DNA of 64,000 nt from Kitasatospora sp. SUK 42 (GTDB taxonomy: Bacteria > Actinomycetota > Actinomycetes > Streptomycetales > Streptomycetaceae): the NCBI RefSeq assembly GCF_015776785.2, contig NZ_LFMD02000003.1, forward strand, positions 1,644,330 to 1,708,329, in the 5' to 3' direction. The notes under the pieces are model-generated. The model made no database searches and was not told the DNA's origin. It was given only the letters and a program-made list of their open reading frames with translations. The position numbers were made by a program, and so were the translations under genes. Shown in pieces: positions 8,680 through 16,684 of the stretch (its first letter is position 1; each line of letters starts with the position of its first letter).

Positions 8680-9168
8680 GTGGGGGTGACGTACAAGTAC
8701 TTCGGCGCACCGGACCGCGCGACCGCCGCCAGGGTCCCCACCGCCCTCGGCCCGGGCGGTCTCGGCCTGGACGCCGGCGAACTCGGCGCGCTGGGGCGGC
8801 TCGGCGACCTGATGGAGACCAGCGGCTCCCCCACCGGCCACCTCTCCACCAAGATCAAGCCGGAGACCATGAGCGCCATGGTGCTCACCGGCATCCAGGG
8901 CGTCCCCCTGCACCAGGTGCCGCCGCTGGAACTCGTCGTGCTGCACCCCGACTACGCCGTCGTCCAGCTCCCGCACAACGTGGTCGAACCGCTCCGCAAG
9001 GCCGACATCACCGAGCTCGGCGCGGCCGCCTTCATCTGGTCCACCGTCCAGGACCGGCGCGGGCCGCGCGACGCCTTCGTGATCTACAGCATGCTGCACG
9101 AGTGGCAGGACTTCGCCAACCGGCTGCACGACGCCGGGCACCAGCTGTACTGCCTGGTCTGGCCGTAG
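8680..9168 (+). CDS. Conserved hypothetical protein
   Basis: 162 residues from GTG 8680 (GAGGGA upstream); GTG 8686 is equally possible. The frame is open back to 8233, but convincing protein sequence begins at VTYKYFGAP. It looks like a compact soluble protein with a His/Pro/Val-rich core (GVPLHQVPPLELVVLHPDY) and a C-terminal aromatic segment (HEWQDFANRLHDAGHQLYC). No signal peptide or membrane span. I believe it is a conserved actinobacterial protein of unknown function. It converges on the MFS gene and is divergent from hemL. Confidence 0.75.
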   Translation: MGVTYKYFGAPDRATAARVPTALGPGGLGLDAGELGALGRLGDLMETSGSPTGHLSTKIKPETMSAMVLTGIQGVPLHQVPPLELVVLHPDYAVVQLPHNVVEPLRKADITELGAAAFIWSTVQDRRGPRDAFVIYSMLHEWQDFANRLHDAGHQLYCLVWP

Positions 9169-9199
9169 AACACCCGTACACCGTCCCGAGTTGGCGGAT

Positions 9200-9217
9200 C
9201 GTCAGCTCTTGCTGACG
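9200..9217. terminator. Small hairpin at MFS 3' end
   Basis: CGTCAGC-TCTT-GCTGACG, a perfect 7-bp stem overlapping the stop of the MFS gene, in the 33-base gap between convergent genes. A plausible weak bidirectional terminator. Confidence 0.45.
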
Positions 9218-10644
9218 GCCGGTCGGAGCAGCACCGCCGCCAGCAGCAGCGCCGCCGCGAGCAGTCCGGCGGCCACCGCGAAGGCGAGCCGGAAGCCGCC
9301 CGCGAGCGCCTCGCCCGCGGGGTGCCCGGAGGCGGCCAGGGCTCCGGTGCGGCCGTCGGCGAGGGTGGTGAGCACGGCGACACCGAGCGCCCCGCCGATC
9401 TGCTGGGTGGTGTTGAACAGCCCGGAGGCGGTGCCCGCGTCGGCCGGGCCGGCGCCGGACATGCCGAGCACGGCGAGCGTGGACAGCACCAGGCCGCCAC
9501 CGGAGATCAGCAGCATGGTCGGCAGCAGGTCGACGACGTAGTCGGCGTCGGACGGCAGCCGGACCAGCAGGGCGAGCGCGGCGAGCAGCATGGCCAGGCC
9601 GGTGAGCAGGACGGCGCGCTCGCCGAACCTCGCGCTCAGCCGGGCGGAGAGCAGCAGTGACACCGCGCCGATGGCGGCCGCCGCCGGCAGCATCGCCAGG
9701 CCCGTGGCGGCCGCGCCGTAGCCGAGGACCCGCTGCATGTAGAGGGCGACCATGATCTGGAAGCCGAACATCCCGGAGATGGTCAGCACCTGCACCAGGT
9801 TGGCGCCGGAGACGTCGCGCGAGCGGAACATCCGCAGCGGGAGCAGCGGCTCGGCGGCCCGGGCCTGGCGGAGCAGGAAGGCGGCCAGCAGGGCGAGCGA
9901 GAGCGCGCCGAGGCCGAGGGTGCGGGCGGAGGTCCAGCCGTTCGCGCCGGCGCCGACGATGGTGGAGATGCCGAGCATCAGCGCGGCGGTGATCAGCACG
10001 GCGCCCAGGGCGTCGGCGCCGGCCCGCAGGCCCGGGCCGCGGTCGGGCTCCAGCACCCGGAGGGCCAGCAGGGCGGCGGCGAGGCCGAGCGGCAGGTTGA
10101 TCAGGAAGATCCAGTGCCAGTTGAGGGCCTGGGTGAGCACCCCGCCGAGGACCTGGCCGATCGAGGCGCCGGCCGCGCCGACGAAGCTGAACGCGCCGAT
10201 CGCGCGGCCGCGTTCGCGCGGCTCGGGGAAGAGCGTGACGATCATGCCGAGGCTGACGGCGGAGGCCATCGCGCCGCCGACGCCCTGGAGGAAGCGGGCG
10301 GCGATCAGCACGGCCTGCCCGGTGGCGACGGCGCAGAGCAGCGAGGCCACGGTGAAGACGGCGAGTCCGGCGATGAAGACCCGCCTGCGGCCGATGAGGT
10401 CGCCGAGCCGGCCGGCCAGCAGGAGCAGCCCGCCGAAGGCGATCAGGTAGGCGTTGAGCGTCCAGGTGAGGTCGGCGGGCGAGAAGCCCAGGTCGTCCTG
10501 GATGGCGGGCAGCGCCACGGTGACGATCGAGCCGTCCAGGACGATCATCAGCATTCCCGCGCAGAGCACCGTGAGGGCGAGCATGCGCGAGCGGGTGGGG
10601 GCTGCGGAGGCCGCGTCGGGCGCGGCCTGGGCGTGCGTGGTCAT
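9202..10644 (-). CDS. MFS multidrug efflux transporter (DHA2/EmrB-QacA type)
   Basis: 480 residues with about 14 hydrophobic segments, as expected for the DHA2 subfamily of proton-drug antiporters. Motifs include LDGSIVTVALPAIQDDLGF in the first span and GRLGDLIGRRRVFIAG after span 2 (family motif A). ATG 10644 with GGGAG eight bases upstream. It follows a MarR-family gene on the same strand by 93 bases, the usual repressor-pump arrangement; an AT-rich stretch in that gap (10685-10715) could be a separate promoter. Confidence 0.92.
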   Translation of the reverse strand: MTTHAQAAPDAASAAPTRSRMLALTVLCAGMLMIVLDGSIVTVALPAIQDDLGFSPADLTWTLNAYLIAFGGLLLLAGRLGDLIGRRRVFIAGLAVFTVASLLCAVATGQAVLIAARFLQGVGGAMASAVSLGMIVTLFPEPRERGRAIGAFSFVGAAGASIGQVLGGVLTQALNWHWIFLINLPLGLAAALLALRVLEPDRGPGLRAGADALGAVLITAALMLGISTIVGAGANGWTSARTLGLGALSLALLAAFLLRQARAAEPLLPLRMFRSRDVSGANLVQVLTISGMFGFQIMVALYMQRVLGYGAAATGLAMLPAAAAIGAVSLLLSARLSARFGERAVLLTGLAMLLAALALLVRLPSDADYVVDLLPTMLLISGGGLVLSTLAVLGMSGAGPADAGTASGLFNTTQQIGGALGVAVLTTLADGRTGALAASGHPAGEALAGGFRLAFAVAAGLLAAALLLAAVLLRPAVSKS

Positions 10645-10737
10645 GGCGGGTCTCCCGGTTCGTCGAGTACCGGGAAGGACGCTATCAGATTGTTTTGTTC
10701 GGGACTATCTATCTCGGGAGCAGGATGCGGCCATGGC

Positions 10738-11229
10738 TCAGCCCCGGGCGCGGCGGGCCCGGCGGACCGTCCGTTCACTCTCCACCGGCTCCGCCAGGTG
10801 GCCGTCCACCAGGCGGGTCAGGGCCGAGACGAACGACTGCTGCTCGGGCTGCGGCAGCGAGTCCAGCAGCTCGCGGTGCACCCGGTCGGCGATCTCGGTG
10901 CCCTTCACCACGGCCTGCTCCCCCGCCTCGGTGACCGAGATGATCCGGGCCCGGCGGTCGGTCGCGGACGGGCGGCGCTCGGCCAGGCCCGCCTTCTCCA
11001 GCTCGTCGACGGTGACCACCATGGTGGTCTTGTCCAGGTCCGCCAGCTCGGCCAGCTGGATCTGGGTGCGCTCGGCCTCCCAGGCGTGGAACAGCACGCA
11101 GTAGGCGCGGGGGGTGATCCCGAGCTCCGTGAAGGCGGCCGCCATCCGGGTCGCCAGCACGTGGCTCGCGTGGTCCAGCAGGCCGGAGATGTCGCGGATC
11201 TGGCGCACGGGTGGCGGGGTCGTCGTCAT
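10738..11229 (-). CDS. MarR-family transcriptional regulator
   Basis: 163 residues from ATG 11229. A winged helix-turn-helix of MarR type is visible: recognition segment LAELADLDKTTMVVTVDELEKAGL, then the wing RRPSATDRRARIISVTEAG (conserved D-RR). MarR proteins are dimeric, ligand-responsive repressors; by position it probably controls the MFS pump directly downstream. The frame extends to 11280, but ATG 11229 gives the standard N-terminus. Confidence 0.92.
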   Translation of the reverse strand: MTTTPPPVRQIRDISGLLDHASHVLATRMAAAFTELGITPRAYCVLFHAWEAERTQIQLAELADLDKTTMVVTVDELEKAGLAERRPSATDRRARIISVTEAGEQAVVKGTEIADRVHRELLDSLPQPEQQSFVSALTRLVDGHLAEPVESERTVRRARRARG

Positions 11230-11292
11230 ACGTCCGAGGTTAGCAACGGCCCGTCTGCTCCCGGATGATCCCGTAGCCAACCAACACCGGGG

Positions 11293-12564
11293 TTACGGGA
11301 TACCCAACTCGAACAGCGCATACCCCGCGTACCAGCCCGCCGCGAGCACCGGCATCGCGAACAGCCCGACCAGCGAGGAGGTCCGCACCCGGCGCAGCGC
11401 CACCGCCAGGCCGATGAACAGCGGGAAGGCCGGCAGCAGGTAGCGCGAGATGTTGCCGAAGATCTGGTTGCTGCTCAGCGCGGTGATGACGGTGAGCGCG
11501 GTGTACACCCACAGGACCAGCGGCGGGCGGGTCCGCCAGAGCAGCACCAGCAGACCGGGCAGGGCGATCAGCAGGGCGATCGCGATCAGGTCCGGGACGG
11601 GGTTGGACTGCCAGAACGTCCAGTGGCCGGTGATCACGTCCATGATCGTGCGCAGGGTGGAGGCGCCGCCGTCGAAGTAGCGGTTCCAGGCGCCGCGCTG
11701 GAGCTTGAAGTAGCCGCCCCAGTCGCCCATCCGCCAGCCGACCCAGGCGACGTAGCCGAGCAGGCCCCACGGGGTGATCAGCATCGCGGTCAGCGGGCGG
11801 GCCACCCCGTCGGTGCGGCGCACCAGTGCGACCAGCGCGGCGATCGACACGGCGGCGATCAGCGCGGCGGCGGTCGGCCGGTTGAGGCCCGCCACCAGCG
11901 CCAGCACCCCGGCGGTCAGCCAGCGGCGGGTCATCACGCAGTAGCAGGCCCAGGCGGAGAGCGCGACGAACAGCGAGTCCGAGTAGACCGCCCACTCCAC
12001 GCCCGAACCCGGGAACAGGCCCCAGATCACCGCGGCGATCACGCCCGCCCGGAAGCCGCCGAGCCGCTCGGCGATCGCGAAGATCCCGGCCGCGGCGACC
12101 AGCGAGGCGAGCACCGAGACCACGATCCCGGAGCCGTACGGGCCGAGCCCGGTGACGGCGCCGACCAGCCGCATCAGCCAGGGGTAGAGCGGGAAGAAGG
12201 CGGCGGAGTTCTCGTAGTAGGTGGCCAGCGGGAAGCCGTGCAGCGGGATCAGCTGCGGGTTGTAGCCGTTCTCGGCGATCCGCTGGTACCAGACGCCGTC
12301 CCAGGTGCCCAGCACGTCCCACGGGTTGGCACCGCCGCCGCGGCCGGGCTCCTTCTTCAGGTAGTCCCCGGTGTGCGACAGCAGCGTCAGGAAGACGGTC
12401 AGGCCGATGGCCTTGACCACCGCGTACGCGCCGAGCGCGGGCGCGAAGCGGTCCACCAGCGCCCCGAACCGTCCGGGCGCCAGGCCCGCCCGCTCCCCGG
12501 CCCCCTCCCCCGTCGGTGTCACGGGCTCGGTACTGGACGACTCGGTGCTCGATGCCGTGCTCAT
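11293..12564 (-). CDS. PIG-V-like mannosyltransferase family membrane protein
   Basis: 423 residues with 9-10 hydrophobic segments. The first extracytoplasmic loop has WDGVWYQRIAENGY and then AFFPLYPWLMRL, the pattern of PIG-V/GPI mannosyltransferase 2 homologues, which in actinobacteria are polyprenol-phosphate-dependent glycosyltransferases. Acceptor and sugar cannot be told. Start ATG 12564 behind GGGGAG; the preceding 49 codons to 12711 are an unlikely extension. The N-terminal 30 residues are Ser/Thr/Glu-rich and cytoplasmic. Confidence 0.82.
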   Translation of the reverse strand: MSTASSTESSSTEPVTPTGEGAGERAGLAPGRFGALVDRFAPALGAYAVVKAIGLTVFLTLLSHTGDYLKKEPGRGGGANPWDVLGTWDGVWYQRIAENGYNPQLIPLHGFPLATYYENSAAFFPLYPWLMRLVGAVTGLGPYGSGIVVSVLASLVAAAGIFAIAERLGGFRAGVIAAVIWGLFPGSGVEWAVYSDSLFVALSAWACYCVMTRRWLTAGVLALVAGLNRPTAAALIAAVSIAALVALVRRTDGVARPLTAMLITPWGLLGYVAWVGWRMGDWGGYFKLQRGAWNRYFDGGASTLRTIMDVITGHWTFWQSNPVPDLIAIALLIALPGLLVLLWRTRPPLVLWVYTALTVITALSSNQIFGNISRYLLPAFPLFIGLAVALRRVRTSSLVGLFAMPVLAAGWYAGYALFELGIP

Positions 12565-12765
12565 CTGCTCTGGGTACTCCCCGCCCCGCTCAAGGTGCGC
12601 GCGGCTCCGGCGCAACGATTTTCCCGTGAGCCTACGGCACGCCCCCGCGGCCGCACCCTCCCCCGTCCCGCCCCTCGGACGCCGCACCACGTGGGCGGGG
12701 CCGTCGCCCACCCGGTCGGGGGTGGGCGACGGCCCCGTGACGGGCGCCGGTCGCCTCCGTGAACG

Positions 12766-14448
12766 TCAGCCGTGGACGTACACGATGCCGAGCTTGGTCA
12801 GCTGCCAGAGCTGGCCGGCCACGCCGGTGTCGGCGGCGAGCTCGACGTAGGGGTTGCCCTTGGCGTCGAGGGTGCTGCCGGCGGAGAGCACCTTGCCCTG
12901 GTCCTGGGAGTCGACGATCTTGTAGGTGCCGGGGGCGGCCGGCTTGAACACCCAGTGCTGGTTGCCGCCGCCGTTGCAGCCCCACTGCTGGATCCGGGTG
13001 CCGGGGGCGGTCGAGGCGCCGTTGGCGTCCAGGCACATGTCGCGGTTGCCGCTGAAGTCGACCTCGTAGCTGCCGCCGGCCTTGGCCTCCAGGACGAAGG
13101 ACTGGTTCAGCCCGCCGGTGGCCGGGTAGCTGATCGCGGCCCGGCCGTTGGTGGAGTCGCCGTAGGTGCCGCCGCCGCTGAGGTCGAGCGCGTTGCCGGT
13201 GGCGGCGTTGGTCAGCTGGTACCAGGAGCCGTCCTCGGGGACGTCGCCGAAGGGTTTGCCGGGCGTGAGCGGCTGGATCGAGGTGGTGTTCTGCTGGTTG
13301 AGCGTGCAGTACGCCTGGCTGAGGTCGGAGCGGGCGAAGAACTGGCCGAGGCAGACGCCCTCACCGCGGTAGCCCGCCACCCGCAGGTGGTACGACTGGC
13401 GGACCATGTTCATGCACAGCCCGGGGATGCCGATCTGCGAGTCGCAGCCGTTGCGCACCCACTCCGAGAGGTTGATGACGTCCCCGTTGGTGTACTCGTA
13501 CGGGGAGGTCGTCCACTCCGCGCAGACCTCGTGCCCGAAGGAGACCCGCCGCTGGTCCAGGTACCGCACGCCGGGCACCTGTTCGGCCGCGGAGCGGAGC
13601 GCGTCGCTGAAGGTCGGCACCACCCAGTTGTGGCCCCAGGCGAGGTCCTCGGGGAAGGCCGGGCAGCCGTCGGCGACCTTGCCGACGTAGTCGTTGCGCC
13701 GGATGTCCGGGGTGATCGGGTTGAAGTACGACTGGTAGACCAGCTGGTACGAGGAGTCGGCGTAGCCGGCCCTGCGCATGGTCTGCCGGACGTTCTGCAG
13801 CGCGGCGACCACCTTGGGCTGGATCCGCTGGGCCCGCCTGCGGATCTCGTCGCTGCCGATGGTGTCCCGGCAGCCCTGGGCCTTGGGGACGGGGAAGTAC
13901 TGCGAGAGGCAGTGCATCATGATGCCGGTGAAGTCGAAGTCGTCGTTGGCGCCGATGGTGACCACGACCATCTTCACGTCGTACTTGCCCGCCACGTCGG
14001 CGAGTTTGACGTCCTGCTTGGGCTCGCCGAAGTCGCCGCTGCCCGCGCCGGTGATCTTCGCCAGCTCGGGGTCGCTGACCAGGTCGCCGGTCTGGGCGCC
14101 GGAGCAGGCGAGGTCGATCGGGGTGACCCCGGGGATGTCGGTGACGAAGATCTCCGACTTGGGGTGCCGGTGGCAGTAGTTGGTGGGGCTGTCGGTCTCC
14201 GGGAAGTAGCCGTCGCCGGTGTCGGTGCCGGCGCCCTCACCGGAGATGGCGCTGTCGCCGAGGGCGACGATCGCGGCCGGGCGGGTGGCACCGGGTGCCG
14301 GGGCCGGGGCGCTGTCGGCCAGTGCGGCCGGGGCGCCGGTCAGGCCGAGGGTGGCGACGAGCGCGCCGGTGGCGAACAGCGCGCCGGCCCGGGAGCGGCG
14401 CCGGGCCGGCCCCCTTCGCCGTGCCGCTGACATGCGGAACCTGATCAC
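12766..14448 (-). CDS. Secreted SGNH/GDSL hydrolase with ricin-B lectin domain
   Basis: 560 residues from GTG 14448, which has AAGGAG six bases upstream; the longer frame to 14514 would skip that site. Arg-rich signal peptide (about 1-45, cleavage near ALA-DS). SGNH hydrolase domain about 55-410: block I VALGDSAISGEG with Ser66, block III TIGANDDFDF, and the late His in SYHLRVAGYRG. C-terminal ricin-B/CBM13 domain (about 430-560) with repeated QxW motifs (NQSF, IQQWGC, NQHWVF). Predicted extracellular esterase or lipase that binds carbohydrate. It is expressed away from the chaplin cluster and has its own promoter (14546-14574). Confidence 0.9.
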   Translation of the reverse strand: MIRFRMSAARRRGPARRRSRAGALFATGALVATLGLTGAPAALADSAPAPAPGATRPAAIVALGDSAISGEGAGTDTGDGYFPETDSPTNYCHRHPKSEIFVTDIPGVTPIDLACSGAQTGDLVSDPELAKITGAGSGDFGEPKQDVKLADVAGKYDVKMVVVTIGANDDFDFTGIMMHCLSQYFPVPKAQGCRDTIGSDEIRRRAQRIQPKVVAALQNVRQTMRRAGYADSSYQLVYQSYFNPITPDIRRNDYVGKVADGCPAFPEDLAWGHNWVVPTFSDALRSAAEQVPGVRYLDQRRVSFGHEVCAEWTTSPYEYTNGDVINLSEWVRNGCDSQIGIPGLCMNMVRQSYHLRVAGYRGEGVCLGQFFARSDLSQAYCTLNQQNTTSIQPLTPGKPFGDVPEDGSWYQLTNAATGNALDLSGGGTYGDSTNGRAAISYPATGGLNQSFVLEAKAGGSYEVDFSGNRDMCLDANGASTAPGTRIQQWGCNGGGNQHWVFKPAAPGTYKIVDSQDQGKVLSAGSTLDAKGNPYVELAADTGVAGQLWQLTKLGIVYVHG

Positions 14449-14545
14449 ACGCGACTCCTTGCAGGGGGTGGGGGAACCGCCCGGCCGGGGGCGCCGAGCG
14501 GCGCGGAGCAGCAAGGGAGGAGCAGTAAAGATGAGCAGGTCTCAC

Positions 14546-14574
14546 ATTCTAGGTACTGACAAGTAACGCAACAA
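14546..14574 (-). promoter_or_regulatory. Vegetative-type promoter for the SGNH hydrolase
   Basis: Reading the minus strand: -35 TTGTTG (14574-14569), 17 bases, -10 TAGAAT (14551-14546). This is close to the principal-sigma consensus TTGACA/TATAAT. It lies about 98 bases before the GTG start, in an AT-richer stretch. Confidence 0.55.
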
Positions 14575-14619
14575 GGCTTGTGACATCGGGCAGACTTGAC
14601 GCGGTGACGGGAAACGCCG

Positions 14620-14669
14620 GAGAGCCGCCGCTCCGCGCCCCAGGAGGGAAGCGCGGAACGGCGGCTCTC
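14620..14669. terminator. Hairpin terminator downstream of first chaplin
   Basis: Outer stem GAGAGCCGCCG/CGGCGGCTCTC (11 bp) with an inner stem based on CCGCGC/GCGCGG, beginning 23 bases past the chaplin stop. It separates that gene from the SGNH hydrolase unit. Confidence 0.7.
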
Positions 14670-14691
14670 ACCGGCCGAACCGGAAGTGGGC

Positions 14692-14931
14692 TCAGCCCAC
14701 GTTGGCGCACTTGTTGCCGAACGCCGGGTTCAGCAGACCGACGATGTCGATGGTGTTGCCGCACAGGTTGATCGGCAGGTGGACCGGGACCTGGAGCAGG
14801 TTTCCGGAGAGGACACCGGGGGAGCCGGCGGCGACACCCTCAGCGCCGGCGCTGGCCATCGCGGTGCCGGTGCCGGCGGCCACGATGCCCACCACGGCCG
14901 CGCCGACGGCGGCGGTCTTCTTGATGCTCAT
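14692..14931 (-). CDS. Short chaplin 1
   Basis: 79 residues, ATG 14931 with AGGAGG upstream. Signal peptide about 1-28 (cut near AMA-SAG), then one chaplin domain: GAEGVAAGSPGVLSGN, VPVHLPINLCGN, LLNPAFGNKCAN. Two Cys about 20 residues apart form the usual disulfide. Chaplins are secreted amyloid-forming surfactants that coat aerial hyphae and spores. A single domain and no sortase signal make it a short chaplin (ChpD-H type). A BldN-like promoter lies at 14980-15007. Divergent from the other two chaplins. Confidence 0.95.
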   Translation of the reverse strand: MSIKKTAAVGAAVVGIVAAGTGTAMASAGAEGVAAGSPGVLSGNLLQVPVHLPINLCGNTIDIVGLLNPAFGNKCANVG

Positions 14932-14979
14932 ACGAGCCTCCTGACTGTTCAACAGAGATGCACGGGGAGTGCGACATCT

Positions 14980-15007
14980 AGAACGAGACCCCTCCGGTGC
15001 GGTTGCG
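14980..15007 (-). promoter_or_regulatory. Candidate sigma-BldN promoter of chaplin 1
   Basis: Minus strand: -35 CGCAAC (15007-15002), 16 bases, -10 CGTTCT (14985-14980). It matches the published BldN consensus CGTAAC/CGTTGA at 5 of 6 and 4 of 6 positions with the right spacing, about 49 bases before the chaplin ATG. Confidence 0.55.
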
Positions 15008-15160
15008 ACGACGCCCGTAGCGTCACCCATCCGGCGCAACGCGGCCGTGGACCGGCATTCGGGTGATCACCGAACCGGACCGTTTCCCCTCGCGCCGCGC
15101 CTCGTTCTCCCTCACGGAACCCGGTCCACCGGCCCCCCGCACACGAATCGAGTACCGCCC

Positions 15161-15268
15161 ATGCGCAAGCCCGCCCACGGCCACGTCGGCACCGCGGCCA
15201 CCGGCCACTCGACCGGTGCGGCGGACCCCCTGAACCCGGCGTTCGGGAGCCATTCCCCGAACGCCTGA
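15161..15268 (+). pseudogene. Chaplin C-terminal remnant
   Basis: A 35-codon frame (MRKPAHGHVG... ending DPLNPAFGSHSPNA) whose last third matches the chaplin ending LNPAFGNTCVNNG. The DNA CTGAACCCGGCGTTCGG is identical to the corresponding stretch of chaplin 2. The Cys is lost (Ser), and there is no signal peptide and no hydrophobic chaplin core. It is best read as a decayed or recombined copy; expression as a short peptide cannot be excluded. Confidence 0.5.
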
Positions 15269-15497
15269 CCGGGATTTCCCGGTGCGCCTCCGTCCGAACG
15301 TTCCCGGCCGTGCGGGAATTGTTCGCGGGGCGCCCGAAGAACGACGGCCGCGTCCACGCCCGAGCCATGGGCGGAACACGCCGGTGTGCGCCGTCGGAGT
15401 GAAAACCACGGCAATCCCCTAAGCCAACGGGTGGGTATTCGTGCTCACCCGGCTTCCCGACATTTCCCTTCCGTCGGGCAGAAATCGGAGGAAAGAC

Positions 15498-15743
15498 ATG
15501 CGCAACTTGAAGAAGGCCGCCGTCCTGTCGCTGGCCACCACCGGTCTCGTACTCGGTGCCTCCGGCGGCGCGTTCGCCAGCGCGGGCGCCGAGGGCGTCG
15601 CCGCGAACTCCCCCGGTGTCGCCTCGGGCAACAACATCCAGATCCCGGTCCACCTGCCGGTCAACGTGTGCGGCAACACCATCAACGTCCTGATCGCCGC
15701 CCTGAACCCGGCGTTCGGCAACACCTGCGTCAACAACGGCTGA
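15498..15743 (+). CDS. Short chaplin 2
   Basis: 81 residues, ATG 15498 with GGAGGAAAG upstream; the open frame from 15441 has no better start. Signal peptide about 1-29 (GAFA-SAG), then the chaplin domain with GAEGVAANSPGVASGN, IPVHLPVNVCGN and ALNPAFGNTCVNNG. It differs from chaplin 1 by an extra residue or two in NVLIAALNPAF. It is a secreted surface-active protein of aerial structures, followed after 102 bases by chaplin 3 on the same strand with a hairpin between. Confidence 0.95.
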   Translation: MRNLKKAAVLSLATTGLVLGASGGAFASAGAEGVAANSPGVASGNNIQIPVHLPVNVCGNTINVLIAALNPAFGNTCVNNG

Positions 15744-15779
15744 ACCGGCGGTCGCCGCACCGGCGACAGCTGATTCACC

Positions 15780-15811
15780 GTGCCGCGCCCCGCAGTGCCG
15801 GGGCCCGGCAC
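15780..15811. terminator. Hairpin between chaplins 2 and 3
   Basis: GTGCCGCGCCCCG - CAGTGC - CGGGGCCCGGCAC: a 13-bp stem with a single mismatch, 37 bases past the chaplin 2 stop. It could terminate, or attenuate and stabilise, a chaplin 2-3 transcript. Confidence 0.55.
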
Positions 15812-15845
15812 GCTCCACCCGCGTGTGATCGAGGAGATCAACCCC

Positions 15846-16115
15846 ATGCAGAACGTGAAGAAGGCCGCCGTCCTCTCCGCCGCCGCCGTCGGCCTGGTGC
15901 TGGGCGCGGCGGGCTCCGCCGCCGCCAACTCGGGCGCCCAGGGCGTGGCCGCCGGCTCCCCCGGCGTGCTCTCCGGCAACCTGATCCAGGTCCCGCTGGA
16001 CGTCCCGATCAACCTGTGCGGCAACTCCATCAACATCGTCGGCCTGCTGAACCCGGCGTTCGGCAACACCTGCGTCAACAACGAGCCGCACCCGCACCCC
16101 GCGGACGACTGCTGA
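15846..16115 (+). CDS. Short chaplin 3 with His/Pro/Cys tail
   Basis: 89 residues, ATG 15846 behind GAGGAG. Signal peptide about 1-28, then GAQGVAAGSPGVLSGN, VPLDVPINLCGN and LLNPAFGNTCVNN. Unlike its neighbours it continues past the chaplin domain with EPHPHPADDC, adding a third Cys at the very C-terminus and a His/Asp-rich stretch. That could allow inter-molecular disulfides or metal binding (inference). A hairpin terminator follows at 16146-16171. Confidence 0.93.
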   Translation: MQNVKKAAVLSAAAVGLVLGAAGSAAANSGAQGVAAGSPGVLSGNLIQVPLDVPINLCGNSINIVGLLNPAFGNTCVNNEPHPHPADDC

Positions 16116-16145
16116 TCCCCGATCGGCACGCATTCCGGCCGTACT

Positions 16146-16171
16146 GCCCCCCGACCAGCCGGCCGGGGGGC
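16146..16171. terminator. Terminator after chaplin 3
   Basis: GCCCCCCG and its complement CGGGGGGC separated by ten bases, beginning 30 bases past the chaplin 3 stop. Confidence 0.6.
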
Positions 16172-16234
16172 GGTTCGGCGTTCCCGGACCACTCCTGACC
16201 GTCCGGGACCACGACCCATCGAAGGGTGATCCGC

Positions 16235-16606
16235 ATGGTTTCGAAGAAGAGCGGAGCCGGCCTGGCCGCCGCCGTGGGTGCCGTGGTGCTGCTCGGCACC
16301 GGCTCGGCGCAGGCCGCCCCCGCGTCCGGCCCGGCGCTCCCGGCCACGCTGACCAAAACGGACGTCGGCCAGGCGCTGAACGGGACGACGAGCGGCCTCG
16401 GCTACGGTGTCGCGCCGATCAAGAGCCTGCGCCTGGACCCGTGGGCCAACTCCGGGGCCGACTTCCTCAACAACGGGGCGGTCGTCCAGCCGGACCAGGG
16501 CCTGGCCCCGGTCGGCACCACCACGCTGACCGGCCCGCTGAGCGCGGGCGGCGGGGTCAAGGACCTCCCGCTGGTCGGGGGGCTGACCGGCCTGCTGCCG
16601 GGCTGA
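16235..16606 (+). CDS. Small secreted protein of unknown function
   Basis: 123 residues from ATG 16235 (AAGGG eight bases upstream); GTG 16226 is less likely. Clear signal peptide (KKSGAGLAAAVGAVVLLGTGSAQA-AP). The mature part, about 93 residues, has no Cys and is Gly/Leu/Pro/Thr-rich, ending GGVKDLPLVGGLTGLLPG. Not recognised. It lies between chaplins and rodlins and converges on another secreted gene with a similar Gly/Leu-rich end, so a role in the surface layer is plausible but unproven. Confidence 0.75.
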   Translation: MVSKKSGAGLAAAVGAVVLLGTGSAQAAPASGPALPATLTKTDVGQALNGTTSGLGYGVAPIKSLRLDPWANSGADFLNNGAVVQPDQGLAPVGTTTLTGPLSAGGGVKDLPLVGGLTGLLPG

Positions 16607-16620
16607 GCGCCCGGACGCGT

Positions 16621-16663
16621 CGGAGCCCGGCACCCCTTCCGTACGAAGGGGTGCCGGGCTCCG
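16621..16663. terminator. Strong bidirectional terminator
   Basis: Perfect 19-bp stem (begins CGGAGCCCGGCACCCC) closed by a five-base CGTAC loop, centred in the 78-base gap between two convergent secreted-protein genes. Confidence 0.9.
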
Positions 16664-16684
16664 GTGCGTGCGGCGCCGGTGGGC

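Larger units (their letters stand above)
14932..15497. other. Divergent intergenic region between chaplins
   Basis: 566 bases between the divergent chaplin genes. It holds the BldN-like promoter for chaplin 1 (14980-15007), a short plus-strand frame ending in a degraded chaplin tail (15161-15268), and a ribosome site (GGAGGAAAG) for chaplin 2. I could not find a BldN-type promoter for chaplin 2. Confidence 0.6.

Noticed and set aside
14949..14976. A BldN-type promoter TCAACA/GCGACA nearer to chaplin 1
   Set aside because: Only three of six positions match at one element; the site at 14980-15007 is better and has correct spacing.
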